DNA of 64,000 nt from Arthrobacter sp. Hiyo4 (GCA_002370555.1 AP014718.1:2914001-2978000), one strand, 5' to 3'; positions 37,732-47,289 are shown, counted from the first letter of the stretch. Notes: generated by a model not told the origin, from the sequence alone. Program-made: numbers and translations.

Positions 37732-37962
37732 GTGGCATCAGACCTGAGAAACATCGAGTTCCTGGGGAAAGTCTCAGCACGTTTCATCCCCAAGAAAACT
37801 GACAACCTAGTGCCAGAAGTGGAATGCTTCATCGGTCAAGAGTTCGTGTGGCAGAACATCGGTGAGTGCGACGGGGCGACCCAGTGGTCTCCAGTCGGGC
37901 CTGATCGGAACGCTCTTCCGCCCTTCGTGTGGGTTCCTACCGAAGACCTCGTGCAGGTCTAG
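37732..37962 (+). CDS. Small phage-type hypothetical protein (76 aa)
   Basis: A GTG at 37732 with GGAAAAGG upstream starts MASDLRNIEFLGKVSARFIP. It ends PFVWVPTEDLVQV. It follows the SGNH gene by 31 bases on the same strand. Function unknown. Confidence 0.55.
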   Translation: MASDLRNIEFLGKVSARFIPKKTDNLVPEVECFIGQEFVWQNIGECDGATQWSPVGPDRNALPPFVWVPTEDLVQV

Positions 37963-38005
37963 ATGAACCAGGGGGCGCCGCTCTTGGCGGCGCTCCAGTC
38001 GTACG

Positions 38006-38545
38006 TCAGGTCGCGGTTGCGCTCCCCAATAACCTTGGCCGGGATGCCCCGACGATTGTGTACGGGGCAACGTCCTTGGTTACGACGGAGCCAGCCGCGA
38101 CCACCGCGCCTTCACCAATGGTCACACCGGGCAGAATAGTGGAGCGGAAGCTCAGCCACGCACGGTCACCGACCACGACGGGTGCGCCGACGTTACCGAA
38201 CTCAGGGTCACGGTGGTCGTGCTGCAAAGTCCAGATGGCAACCTCGCTGGAGATGTTCACATGGTCACCGATGGTGATCCCGCGCCGGCCGTCCAGAGAA
38301 GACCAGAGGCCAACGATTGTGTTCTCACCAATGGTGATATTCCTGCCTGCCCGAATTTCACGCCACCGGTACAGCTGCGCTGACTCCGACAGGTTGAGGC
38401 CAAGCGCCTTCTTAGCCAGGGCGTTCCGCACTGCCCGAATCGGGAAGCTGCCGAGGGCGTCGGAGAAAAGAAACTGTGCGCCGGATACAGCCTGCCGCAG
38501 CTTCGGCGCGTAAGGGGAAGCTTTGACCGCTTCTTTCAGGCTCAC
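38006..38545 (-). CDS. Hexapeptide-repeat acyltransferase
   Basis: The GTG at 38545 overlaps the previous gene's TGA. The 179-residue product has a left-handed beta-helix (ITIGENTIVGLWSS, ITIGDHVNISSEVA, VVVGDRAWLSFRSTILPGVTIGEGAVV) like CysE/WbbJ acetyltransferases, ending in YTIVGAS. In a phage cassette it could modify a surface sugar, or it may be a host gene caught in the element. Confidence 0.75.
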   Translation of the reverse strand: MSLKEAVKASPYAPKLRQAVSGAQFLFSDALGSFPIRAVRNALAKKALGLNLSESAQLYRWREIRAGRNITIGENTIVGLWSSLDGRRGITIGDHVNISSEVAIWTLQHDHRDPEFGNVGAPVVVGDRAWLSFRSTILPGVTIGEGAVVAAGSVVTKDVAPYTIVGASRPRLLGSATAT

Positions 38546-38706
38546 AGGCCCAAGCTCGCGGCGGTACGGCTACCTGCCGCCTGGGCAACGTGAAGGTAGG
38601 CGGACTTCTCGTCGGGCTGGGTAGCTGCCTGCTCGGCAAGCACCCATGCTTCCTCGATGGTGGAGCCAAGGGAAAGGGCAACGGCGGCAAGTGCGGTCTT
38701 ATTCAT
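38542..38706 (-). CDS. Small protein (54 aa) between coupled phage-type genes
   Basis: The ATG at 38706 overlaps the upstream gene's stop (ATGA), and its own TGA overlaps the GTG of the acyltransferase. The product begins MNKTALAAVALSLGSTIEEA, then WVLAEQAATQPDEKSAYLHV. A homologous DNA stretch occurs at 47820-47870, with the start codon lost. Function unknown. Confidence 0.6.
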   Translation of the reverse strand: MNKTALAAVALSLGSTIEEAWVLAEQAATQPDEKSAYLHVAQAAGSRTAASLGL

Positions 38707-38969
38707 GCCGTCAGTTTAGGGGATGATCCTTTACGGCGGCGCGGCTTGCTTCTCGAAATCCAGAAGCATGTGCCGAATACAACCCAGTTCACGGCCACGA
38801 TGGAAATTACGAACCAGAACCCTTCGCCTACCCCGGCGTTGTAGACGGTCAAGATTACGAACAGAGTCGTCGCAGCGGCGAAAGTTGCCAGAGCGGCATA
38901 TGCCCACCATGGGACGCGATCAGAGTCCGCGAGTTTGCTCATGTGCCGGGCGGCGACGTCAGTACTCAT
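38703..38969 (-). CDS. Two-helix membrane protein of the phage cassette (88 aa)
   Basis: The product has a polar N-terminus (MSTDVAARHMSKL) and two hydrophobic segments (VPWWAYAALATFAAATTLFV and FWFVISIVAVNWVVFGTCFW), then SRSKPRRRKGSS. A close paralogue is at 47873-48127. Size and topology resemble holins, but no family signature was seen. Confidence 0.65.
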   Translation of the reverse strand: MSTDVAARHMSKLADSDRVPWWAYAALATFAAATTLFVILTVYNAGVGEGFWFVISIVAVNWVVFGTCFWISRSKPRRRKGSSPKLTA

Positions 38970-39088
38970 TGCGCAATCATACGGTCCCCCACTTGGGGTC
39001 AATAAGACCGGTTAAGTTCACAATCAAACGGTGCCGTGGCAACCCCTGCCACGGCACCGTTCTTATGCGCCTCAGAAAGGCATCATCA

Positions 39089-39395
39089 TGTTGACCAAGT
39101 TCTAGTGTCCCGGCTGCGAGGACCTGCATGTTGTCTCGGAAGCATGGCAGGTGACCGGCTCCGGTGAGACGCTGACAATCTCGCCGTCCGTCCTGGTCTA
39201 TGAGCGCCAGAAGCTCATCAACGAGGATCTGGAATGGGGGCGCTCACTGCCCCGGAGAACGTCACTACCGCCCCCCGCTGCCACTCGTTCGTCCGCAATG
39301 GGCACATCGAGTTTCTCAGTGACTCCACGCACGAGCTGGCCGGCCAAACCATGGCACTCCCGCCGCTGCCCGAGTGGCTCAAATCGGAACCGTAG
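39089..39395 (+). pseudogene. DUF6527-like phage gene with nonsense codon and frameshift
   Basis: ATG 39089 starts MLTKF, then TAG replaces the usual Trp of a WCPGC motif (F-stop-CPGCEDLHVVSE). Further on, TGSGETLTISPSVLVYER is followed by a one-G loss near 39240, after which RCHSFVRNGHIEFLSDSTHE, then LAGQTMALPPLPEWL, continue to 39395. The gene is dead in this sequence. Confidence 0.6.
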
Positions 39396-39432
39396 CACTC
39401 ACTGCCACGGCTCCGGTCGATAGTATCCGTGC

Positions 39433-39765
39433 ATGCCGCAGACCAGGGGAATCGTGCCGGAGCCAGACGTCCAGCGCATCAAGGCGGCGCTGGTCCTTCG
39501 GGACGCAGCGCAGCAGCAGGTAGAGCTGGCTGTCGCTGACGCCCTGAAGGCCGGCGGCTCGGTCCGTGAGGTGGCCGCCTCAACCGGGATCGCCACCAGT
39601 ACGGTGCAGAAGTATGGCCGTGCCCACGGCTGGCCAACCAGTGAGCAGCGGGCAGGTTGGGCAGCGGAGCGGGAACGGCAGGACGAGTTTACCGCCCGCA
39701 TCGAAGCAGCGTCCGCCATCCTGGCACACCTCGGCGTGAACGAAGACGGGCAACCGGACCTGTAA
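39433..39765 (+). CDS. Helix-turn-helix protein of the phage cassette (110 aa)
   Basis: The product MPQTRGIVPEPDVQRIKAAL has a helix-turn-helix (VREVAASTGIATSTVQKYG), then an amphipathic helix. ATG 39433 is used. It is probably a small DNA-binding regulator of the element. It ends 21 bases before the TTGGAGCAA repeats. Confidence 0.6.
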   Translation: MPQTRGIVPEPDVQRIKAALVLRDAAQQQVELAVADALKAGGSVREVAASTGIATSTVQKYGRAHGWPTSEQRAGWAAERERQDEFTARIEAASAILAHLGVNEDGQPDL

Positions 39766-39785
39766 CTCCAAATCCAAATGCTGGG

Positions 39786-39805
39786 TTGGAGCAAATTTGG
39801 AGCAA
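39786..39805. repeat. Paired TTGGAGCAA repeats (possible recombinase arm sites)
   Basis: TTGGAGCAA lies at 39786-39794 and 39797-39805, an 11-base period. CTCCAAAT, its inverted partner, is at 39767-39774. Phage tyrosine recombinases use such short repeated arms next to the crossover core. No integrase gene is in the window. Confidence 0.4.
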
Positions 39806-39904
39806 GCCCGTGACGATCCTCGCCACGCCTGCATGGCCGGATCCGCAGCGGCACTAAACACCACTGCTAGACCGGTTAAGTTCCCCGCGGGCGAGCAAGC
39901 CCTA

Positions 39905-41323
39905 TCACAGCTCGGCCAGCACCGATCCCGGGGTTTCGATCGCATCGGCAACGAACCGCAGGAACCCGGCCGCCGTGGCGCCGTCGCACACGCGGTGATC
40001 GAAGGTGAGCGTCAGCTCGGTGACTTTGCGGACCGCGAGTTCCCCGTCCACCACCCACGGCTTGTCAATGATGCGTCCCACCCCGAGGATCGCCACCTCG
40101 GGGTAGTTGATGATGGCCGCCGAACCGTCCACGCCGAAAACGCCGTAGTTGTTCAGCGTGAAAGTGCCGCTGCCCAGCTGCTCCGGCGTCGCTTTGCCCT
40201 CGCGGACGACGGCGGTGAGCCGGCGGATCTCCCCGTCCAGTTCGCGGGCGCTGAGTTTGTCCGCGTTGCGGATCGAGGGGACCATCAGTCCGCGGTCCGT
40301 CTGGGCCGCGAAGCCCAGGTTGATGCCGGCGAAGCCAACGATCTCCTGGGCGCCGTCGGCAGCGGTTTCGATGCGGGTGTTCAGCTCGGGGAATCGTTTT
40401 AACCCGGCCGTGACAAAACGGGCGATGAAGGCGAGGAGCCCCGGGGTCTTGTGCGGATCGGACTTCTTGAGGCCGGCCCGGAGTTCCACCAGCGCCGTGG
40501 CATCCACGTCCACCCAGACTGTGGCCTCCGGGATTTCCGCACGGCTGCGTGACATGTTGGCGGCAACGGCTTTGCGGACACCCTTCACCGGTGTCCGGGC
40601 GGAAATGTCCAGGCCTGTCCGCGCGTCGACAACCCCGTGGGTTTCGACAGGCTCAACCACCGGGCGTTCGGTGGTTGAGCTTGTCGAAACCTCAGCCGCA
40701 GGAGCGCTGATGACGGCTTCAACATCCCGGCGCATAATCAGCCCGCTGTCCCCGGACCCGTGAATGTTGCCCAGGTCCACGCCGTGTTCCCGTGCCATGC
40801 GCCGGACGAGCGGCGAAATAACGGCGCCGAGCTTGCCCGGCACGCGCGTGCGGAGGAGCGAGATGTCCACATCCGGGATTTCGACAGGCTCAATCACCGA
40901 AGCAACGGCCCGGGGAGCCCTGGTTCGCCGGGCAGCGCCACTGCCGCCGGGAGTCCCGTAGCCGATCAGCACGTTTCCCGAACCAGCCTTTTCCTCTTCG
41001 CGGTAGGCCTCAGCAGCGCCGGTTTCGGCAGGCTTGGCTTCGACAGGCTCAACCACCGGGGCAGGCTCGACTACCGAGCCCACGGGAAGCACCGAGATCA
41101 GCGGCTTGCCCACATCGAGGGTCTGGCCGGGCTCGCCGTGGAGCACCGTCACAGTGCCCGCGTAGGGGGACGGGACTTCCACCATGGACTTGGCCGTCTC
41201 CACTTCCGCGATCGGCTGGTCCACGCGGATCTCATCGCCCACGGACACGAGCCAGTTGACCAGCTCGGCTTCGGTCAGGCCTTCGCCGAGGTCGGGCAGC
41301 AGGAATACTTTCGGTTCACTCAT
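39905..41323 (-). CDS. bkdC: 2-oxoacid dehydrogenase E2 (dihydrolipoyl acyltransferase), BkdC/PdhC type
   Basis: The 472-residue protein has an N-terminal lipoyl domain (DLGEGLTEAELVNWLVSVGD, lipoylated Lys in ETAKSMVEV), a long Pro/Glu linker with repeated VVEPVE segments, a peripheral-subunit-binding domain (ISPLVRRMAREHGVDLGNIH), a second VVEPVE linker and a catalytic domain with FDHRVCDGATAAGF (catalytic His and Asp). It transfers acyl groups to CoA. The linkers contain REP-like DNA repeats in frame. Its ATG lies two bases after the bkdB stop. A phage cassette starts 21 bases beyond its stop. Confidence 0.92.
   Translation of the reverse strand: MSEPKVFLLPDLGEGLTEAELVNWLVSVGDEIRVDQPIAEVETAKSMVEVPSPYAGTVTVLHGEPGQTLDVGKPLISVLPVGSVVEPAPVVEPVEAKPAETGAAEAYREEEKAGSGNVLIGYGTPGGSGAARRTRAPRAVASVIEPVEIPDVDISLLRTRVPGKLGAVISPLVRRMAREHGVDLGNIHGSGDSGLIMRRDVEAVISAPAAEVSTSSTTERPVVEPVETHGVVDARTGLDISARTPVKGVRKAVAANMSRSRAEIPEATVWVDVDATALVELRAGLKKSDPHKTPGLLAFIARFVTAGLKRFPELNTRIETAADGAQEIVGFAGINLGFAAQTDRGLMVPSIRNADKLSARELDGEIRRLTAVVREGKATPEQLGSGTFTLNNYGVFGVDGSAAIINYPEVAILGVGRIIDKPWVVDGELAVRKVTELTLTFDHRVCDGATAAGFLRFVADAIETPGSVLAEL
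40640..40691. repeat. REP-like inverted repeat inside the bkdC linker
   Basis: GGTTTCGACAGGCTCAACCA... (40640-40662) is an inverted copy of 40669-40691, 23 bases each with one mismatch and a 6-base loop. Single copies of the same unit are at 40877-40899 and 41038-41059. They are read in frame as linker peptides (VVEPVET and relatives). The unit looks like the intergenic repeats seen in many Arthrobacter genomes. Confidence 0.8.
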
Positions 41324-41325
41324 GG

Positions 41326-42437
41326 TCAGTTCTCCCACTGGAGGTCGTCTACGGCGTCGAGGATGCGGTCCACGCCGGGCAGGTAGTAATGCTCGAGCTT
41401 CGGTGCGGGTACGGGACGTCAAATCCCGTCACCCGGCGGATGGGCGCGGCGAGGTAGTGGAAGCAGCGTTCCTGGACCCGCGCCACGATCTCGGAGGACA
41501 CGGACGCGAACCCGTGCGCCTCGGCAATCACCACGGCCCGGCCGGTCTTCCGGACGGAGGCGCACACGGTCTCGTCGTCGAAGGGCACGATGGAACGGAC
41601 ATCGATGACTTCCAGCGAGCGCCCCTCCTCCGCAGCGGCGGCGGCAGCCGCCAGCGCCGTGGGCACGGACGGTCCGTAGGCAATGAGCGTGGCGTCGGTT
41701 CCGGAACGGGCGACGGCGGCCCGGCCTTCCGAGGACGTGCCGGCTTCCATGTTCAAAACGTGCTGTGCCCGGAGATCCTCAAGGTCCACCAGGTCTTTGG
41801 ACCAGTAGAGCTTCTTGGGTTCCATGAACATGACGGGGTCGTCCGAATCGATGGCCTCGCGCAGCATCCGGTACGAGTCGGCCACGGTGGCGGGCGTGAA
41901 CACCTTCAGGCCCGCGGTGTGGGCGTAGTAGGACTCGGAGGAGTCGCAGTGGTGCTCCACTCCCCCGATGCCGCCGGCGTACGGAACCCGGATCACCATG
42001 GGCAGCTTCACGGTGCCCCGGGTGCGGTTGTGCATCTTGGCCACGTGGCTGACGATCTGCTGGAACGCCGGATACGCGAACGCGTCGAACTGCATCTCCA
42101 CCACCGGCCGCATCCCGTTCATGGCCATACCCACGGCCATGCCCACAATGCCGGACTCTGCCAGCGGGGTGTCGAAGCAGCGCTGCTCCCCGAAGGTCTT
42201 GGTGAGGCCGTCCGTGATGCGGAAGACCCCGCCCAGCAGGCCCACGTCCTCGCCGAAGACCAGGACGGACGGGTCCGCGTGCATGGCATCGGCCAAAGCC
42301 GTGTTGAGGGCTTTGGCCATGGTGACGGCCTGCGGCCCGGAAGCTTCAGCCACAGAAGCGGCGGACGCCGCCGCCCGGGCAGTGGCTGCGCTGACGTTGC
42401 CGTTCGCCTCGGACGATGTGGTGATGGTCGGACTCAT
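41326..42437 (-). CDS. bkdB: 2-oxoacid dehydrogenase E1 beta subunit, one frameshift
   Basis: The protein has the transketolase pyrimidine fold (VTMAKALNTALADAMHADPS, GEDVGLLGGVFRIT, DTPLAESGIVGMAVGMAM, VEMQFDAFAYPAFQQIVSHV) and a C-terminal TIM-like domain. Its extreme C-terminus is reached by restoring one C near 41406, giving PAPKLEHYYLPGVDRILDAV and ending LQWEN. It pairs with the alpha subunit as the ThDP-dependent decarboxylase. It overlaps bkdA (ATGA). Confidence 0.9.
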
Positions 42438-43649
42438 TTCGGCGACTCCTCAGACGACGCTTCGCGGGCAAGTTCGTCGGCCAGCATGGCTGACTGTTCC
42501 TTCAGCTGTGGTGTGGGCACCGAGAACACGTGCCGGAAGAGTTCCTGGGGGTCCACCGGGACGTCCTCGCCCAGGCCGTCCCGGAGCTGGGTGGCCACGT
42601 CCTCGGCGTGAGCAGCGATCCGCGCGGCGCCGTCGTCGTCCAGCAGTCCGCGCCCGGTGAGGTACGTCTTCATCCGGCTGATGGGATCCTTGGCCAGCCA
42701 CTCGACCACCTCGCTGTCCTGCCGGTAGCGGGTGGCATCGTCGGCGTTGGTGTGTGCCTGCATCCGGTAGGTGTGTGCCTCCACGAGGAGCGGCCGGAAC
42801 CTTCCCGGGCGAGCTTCACTGCCCGGTCCAGCACGGCGAGGAGGGCCACCACGTCGTTGCCGTCCACCCGTTCGCCGGCCATCCCGTAGCCCACGGCCTT
42901 GTGGGCGAGCGACGGCGCCACGGACTGGTGCGCCAGCGGCACCGAGATGGCGTACTTGTTGTTCTGGACGAAGAAGACCACCGGCAGGTGGAAGACAGCG
43001 GCGAAGTTCAGGGCCTCGTGGAAGTCACCTTCGCTGGTGGCGCCGTCCCCGCACATCGCCAGGACAACGGTGTCTTCACCGCGGAGCTTGGCCGCGTGCG
43101 CAACACCCACGCCATGGAGCAGCTGGGTGGTGAGCGGCGTGCACTGTATGCCCACCTTGTGCCTGGCCGGATCGTAGCCGCTGTGCCAGTCGCCCCGGAA
43201 GATGGTCATGGTCTCCACGGGATCAACCCCCGGGCCATGACCGCCACGGCGTCCCGGTAAGTGGGGAACAGCCAGTCGCCGTCGGAGAGGCAGAGCGCGG
43301 CTGCCACCTGGCAGGCTTCCTGGCCGTGGCTGGACGGATACACCGCCATGCGGCCCTGGCGGACCAGCGCTGAGTTCTGGTCGTTGACGCGGCGTCCGAC
43401 GACGAGCTGCTCGTAGGCAGCCAGCAGCTCCTCATCGGAGGGCAGGGGGTACTCGTGGCCGGGTTCTGTGCCCTGCTCACTTTCCGCTTTGAGCCGTCCC
43501 TCCGGGTCCACCATCTGGATCTGGTGCCGGGCGGGGAGCATGTAGTCCTCCACCGTGATGCCGAACTTCCGCACCGCTTCGGATACTGCATCTTCTGCCG
43601 GCAAACGCTGGGCCTGGTCCGGCGCAGGGTGGTCCGCGGAGATCGTCAT
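42434..43649 (-). CDS. bkdA: 2-oxoacid dehydrogenase E1 alpha subunit, two frameshifts
   Basis: The product starts MTISADHPAPDQAQRLPAED after AAGGAC. It contains GRMAVYPSSHGQEACQVAAA, DGDWLFPTYRD, the ThDP motif GDGATSEGDFHEALNFAAVF (to NNKYAIS), and EAHTYRMQAHTNADDATRYR. Frameshifts near 43224 (one G in a run) and 42799 (one C missing, restoring GPLLVEAHT) split it into three. It is about 405 residues. The operon probably handles branched-chain or pyruvate-type oxoacids; the E3 is elsewhere. Confidence 0.88.
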
Positions 43650-43799
43650 TGGTCCGTCCTTCTGTAGCCACTAGTCGGTTCCAGTATGGCCCTCGGGGAA
43701 GTTTCGTATCCAGTAGTTCGCCAAATCGTGGAAGGTTCCGCCGGATGGACCTACTCTGGAAGACGAATTGAAATGTGATCCGGATAACGGGCGGGAGCG

Positions 43800-44273
43800 G
43801 TGGACGAATTGGCACGACTTGAAGGAGATTCCGGGGAGGTGCCGCTGGACGACGTCGACCGCCGGATCATCGCCGAGCTCACCCGGGACGGGAGGATGTC
43901 CGTGACGCAGGTGGCCGAGAATGTCCACATCTCCCGGGCGCACGCGTACACGCGCATTGCCAGGCTGACCGGCGAAGGTGTGCTGACGAAATTCACGGCC
44001 CTGGTGGACCCCATCAAGGCCGGACTGAAGTCCTCCGCCTACGTGACGCTGAAGGTGAGCCAGCATTCATGGCGTGAGCTGCGCGAGCAGCTGCGCGCGA
44101 TCCCGGAGGTCCACCACATCGCCCTCGTGGGAGGCGATTTTGACGTGATCCTGCTGGTGCGCGCCATCGACAACACCGATCTGCGGCGGGTCATTTTCGA
44201 CCAGCTCCAGGCGATGCCGGGCGTCCAGGACACGCAGACTTTCCTGGTGTTCGAGGATGTGGATACGCGTTAG
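43800..44273 (+). CDS. Lrp/AsnC-family regulator of the bkd operon
   Basis: A GTG at 43800 starts MDELARLEGDSGEVPLDDVD. An N-terminal winged HTH (RRIIAELTRDGRMSVTQVAE, ISRAHAYTRIARLTGEG) is followed by a RAM domain (LREQLRAIPEVHHIALVGGD, FDVILLVRAIDNTDLRRVIF). It is divergent from bkdA with a 150-base shared promoter region, like BkdR in other bacteria, so autogenous and bkd regulation by a branched-chain amino acid is likely. 157 residues. Confidence 0.9.
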   Translation: MDELARLEGDSGEVPLDDVDRRIIAELTRDGRMSVTQVAENVHISRAHAYTRIARLTGEGVLTKFTALVDPIKAGLKSSAYVTLKVSQHSWRELREQLRAIPEVHHIALVGGDFDVILLVRAIDNTDLRRVIFDQLQAMPGVQDTQTFLVFEDVDTR

Positions 44274-44314
44274 GAGGTGGTGTCCACGAGGCATCGCCGC
44301 GTCCGCAAGGCGGC

Positions 44315-45107
44315 TCACTGAATCAGCGTGGCCCAGGACTCCAGGAACTTCTCAGCAAGATGCGCGTGGCCGGCGGTGTTCGGGTGCGCACCGTCAAAGT
44401 CGAACCCCGGGCTGTTGGCACCCGTGAACCAGCCGGCCTCGTAGGCGTCGATGAACGGAGCACCGGCGGCTGCGGCCCCGGCGCGGACGGCGCTGTTCGC
44501 ACCCTGCAGTTCCTCCGCTAACGGCTGGGGGCCGAGGGCCCAAGAACAATTACCTGGACGCCGGCCACAATGTGCGGGCCGCCTCGATGGTCTGCGCCGT
44601 GGCGGTTTGGATTTCATCAGGGCTGGTGGCCAGGGAGTCGTTCTGGCCGCCTTGCAGTATGAGGACGTTGGGGACGAAGCGCGGATCCTCAGCGGCTTCC
44701 CGCAACCGGACTTCGTACTCACGGGCCGCGCTGTCCTGCGGACCACCGCCCCACGCGAAGCCGGTTCCGCCCTCACCGTCGATGTTGGTGGGGTATCCGA
44801 GTGCGTTGGCAACAAGGTACGCCACCCCTGGTCTGGCTGATCCGCACCGTCACCGGCAGTGTACGAATCTCCGAGAATCAGGAGGACGGGCTGGGCGGGA
44901 AGCTGGATTTTCTGCTGTTGGGCCGTTGCGGTGGCTGTGGGTGCCGGGTCGCCGTAGCAGTCGGCGTGGCGGCCGGAGAGCTTGCCGTCACAGGGCTGAC
45001 TGCTTCGCCCGGGGCGCGAGGATTCGTCAGGGCGATGCCTGCTACCCCGAACGCCGCTACCGCCAGCAGAAAGAGTGCACCGTACTTGATCCACTCCTGC
45101 TTGGTCA
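44315..45107 (-). CDS. Membrane-anchored SGNH hydrolase, frameshifted
   Basis: A GTG at 45107 (VTKQEWIKYGALFLLAVAAF) gives an N-terminal anchor and a Pro/Thr linker. The SGNH blocks follow: LILGDSYTAGDGAD, GGTGFAWGGG, ILQGGQNDS and DFDGAHPNTAGHAHLAEKFL (catalytic Asp and His). Shifts near 44819-44835 and 44540-44570 break the middle. It would deacetylate or O-acetylate a cell-surface polymer, working with the acyltransferase just upstream. A decayed paralogue is at 46495-46880. Confidence 0.78.
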
Positions 45108-45177
45108 CGCTGTGTCTCCGCTGTTTCTCGTCACCCGGCACATCTTACCGGCGTCGTCGCGGAGAAACTCAGCCTGT

Positions 45178-46359
45178 TCAGGCCCGTCCGGCCAGCTCCA
45201 ATTCCCGAGCGGGCTCCGGTACTGGCTCCGGGGAGGGACGGACGAGGGCGGGTTCCAGCCTTCTGGAGGCCCAGCGGCGGATGGGTGTTTCCACAAATCG
45301 GAATGACCCGTAAGCCATCAGCACGGTCAGGGCTGCCGTCAGCGGTACGCGGACGGCCAGTGACGGGACCAGGGGAATCAGGAGGAGATAGACGGGCATG
45401 TGCCAGAGGTACATCCCATAGGACAGGTCCCGGCCCGGGCGGGAAAGCCAGCGGTGGCCCAAGATCTTTGAGACGAGGCCTTCCGGCTGAAGAACAAGCC
45501 ACCCGATGGCCAAGCCTGCCAGTATTGCCAAGGCAGTCGGGCCCACGCTCCAGAAGATATCGAACCAGGCACCGGGTTCGGTGGGCTCTTTGAGCAGGAA
45601 CACGGCCAGCACCAGGGCAAACCCCGCGAACGGGCCGCTGCGGCGTACACCGGTCTGCAGGGAAACATGGAGCCGCGAGCCCGGGCTGATGGCCGACAAC
45701 ACCAGAGCCACGGCGCACCCAGCAGCAACTCGTCAGCCCTAGTATCCGGCCCGTTGTAAATCCGGGCCAGCGATGCCCCGCCGGAAACCAGGAAGAACCG
45801 TGAAACCAGGAACCCGCCGCCAGGACGGCCGTGATCCAGGCGACCGTGCGGACCTTCCAGAAGCGCAGCATCAGCAGGAGCAGCACCGGCCAGACCAGGT
45901 AGAACTGCTCCTCGACGGCGAGCGTCCAGGTGGGGCTCAGCGCGCCGCCGCCGGTCGAGGAACCGAAGGCTCCGAAGTTGGACAGGTTCATCAGGTAGCC
46001 AGCCGCCGGAATGGCATCCGCTTCCTGGCCGCCCCACCCCGACAACGGAAAGATCAGGCCGACCGTAACGACAACAGCACACAGCACCAGCAGCGCCGGC
46101 CAGAGCCGGGCGAGCCGTTTGGCGTAGAACACCCCAACGCGCAGCCGGCCCGTGGAGCGGTACTCCTTCATGATCAGCAGGGTGATGACAAAGCCACTGA
46201 GCGTGAAGAAAACGTCCACGCCGATGGATCCACCGGGGCGAACCCCGTGACGGTGTGGAAGAGAAAAACGCCCGCTACCGCGACGGTGCGCAGCCCATCG
46301 AGTGCGTGCTGCCGCCCGGACACCAGCCCGAGTTCGGGCGGCGCCGGGCGTTCGCTCAT
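45178..46359 (-). CDS. Acyltransferase-3 family membrane O-acyltransferase, frameshifted
   Basis: From ATG 46359 it reads MSERPAPPELGLVSGRQHAL, then DGLRTVAVAGVFLFH with the conserved Arg and His, and IGVDVFFTLSGFVITLLI. Further on come LSPTWTLAVEEQFYLVWPVL and MYLWHMPVYLLLIPL. About ten membrane segments are visible across three frames; breaks lie near 46220 and 45740. Such OafA-type proteins add acetyl groups to exported glycans. The SGNH gene follows 70 bases later. Confidence 0.8.
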
Positions 46360-46494
46360 GTTCAGGATTCCGCTACTTGACCAAAAATTCACTCATCAAG
46401 CATATATAACGTTTCCATAACCCCGCTGAGTGAGGGCTGGGCGCCGGCTGGGTGCGTAAGCATGAGCCACGCCGACATTGCGGAAGCTAGCTCT

Positions 46495-46880
46495 TTAGGT
46501 CAGCATGGCCCAGGACTCCAGGAACTTCTCAGCAATCTGGGCGTGGCTGGCAGCATTCACGAATGTGCTGTGAGAATAAAGCTCTGGACTGTTATCAACT
46601 GTGAGTCCCCAGCACGGGCTGCGCTGTATGCACTTCCGCCACGAGCGGCTGTGGGGCGGATGGGCCAAGCACTAGTACCTGAACGGCGAGGCAGAACCTG
46701 CGGGCCGACTCGATGACCTGCGCCGTGGCGGTTCGGATTTCATCAGGCTTGTTGATGAGAGAGTTGTTCTGTCGGCCTTTCAGAATGAGGACGTTGGGGT
46801 CGAAAGCGGGGTCGAAAGCGATTGCCTGCAACCGGGCTTCGTAGACGCTCTCCGAAGACTTCAGCTGCATCCAAGACGCT
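46495..46880 (-). pseudogene. Decayed paralogue of the SGNH hydrolase
   Basis: It encodes YEARLQAIAFDPAFDPNVLI, LKGRQNNSLINKPDEIRTAT and the end HAQIAEKFLESWAML, each matching 44315-45107. The N-terminus, signal and the HPN-type catalytic end are damaged, and internal stops occur near 46600. It has no active role. Confidence 0.75.
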
Positions 46881-47187
46881 TCGGTTTGCTACACGTTCTG
46901 GCTGCTCTCCGGAGTGGACCCGGAAACGTGCCAGGCTGCGTCGGCATCCCAGCGAATAGTGGGAAACGACTTGCCCTCTTCGCGCCGGTTATGGACACAA
47001 CGCTGTCGGGCATGGTCCGTTGCACGTTGCGGCGCTGGCATGGCGGGGCAAGACGGGCGGATTCCCGCCAGGTCATGAACACGCGCGTGTGCATGCTCGC
47101 GAGGCGCAACTTATACCGGTCTGACGCGTCCGTCCGCTCTGATATGGCTACGGGGGCGAAACAAAACACAACCTTCTGCCCGTCCTG
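46881..47187. other. No supported gene
   Basis: This stretch has several short open frames on both strands but none with a ribosome site or recognisable family. GC remains moderate. It lies between two relics and may be decayed coding sequence. Confidence 0.4.
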
Positions 47188-47289
47188 AGGCAAGACGCCC
47201 AACCACGTGACGCGTTATCAAACGGGCGACGATGGCCGTTCGCTAATTGCGGCGGTCCGATGCTCCGAGTACGCCCAGGCGCCACGTAG
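47188..47289 (+). pseudogene. Decayed copy of the small zinc-type protein gene
   Basis: GKTPNHVTRYQTGDDGRSLI then AAVRCSEYAQAPR, ending at TAG 47287-47289, matches the C-terminal two thirds of the protein at 25463-25603. The N-terminal CxxC region and a start are missing. Confidence 0.6.

Larger units (their letters stand above)
39005..39883. repeat. 15-bp direct repeats flanking two cassette genes
   Basis: AGACCGGTTAAGTTC occurs at 39005-39019 and again at 39869-39883. The interval holds a decayed DUF6527-like gene and a small HTH gene. The second copy is 22 bases from the bkdC stop codon (39905). A similar sequence (GAGACCGG...TTTAACTTC) follows the paralogous membrane gene near 48160. They could be attachment-site remnants. 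Confidence 0.5.

Noticed and set aside
41184..42611. 475-codon plus-strand frame across bkdB
   Set aside because: Shadow of the E1-beta gene; no start site or family pattern.
44067..44318. Minus-strand small gene under the Lrp-type regulator
   Set aside because: Antisense to a clear RAM domain; no start signals.
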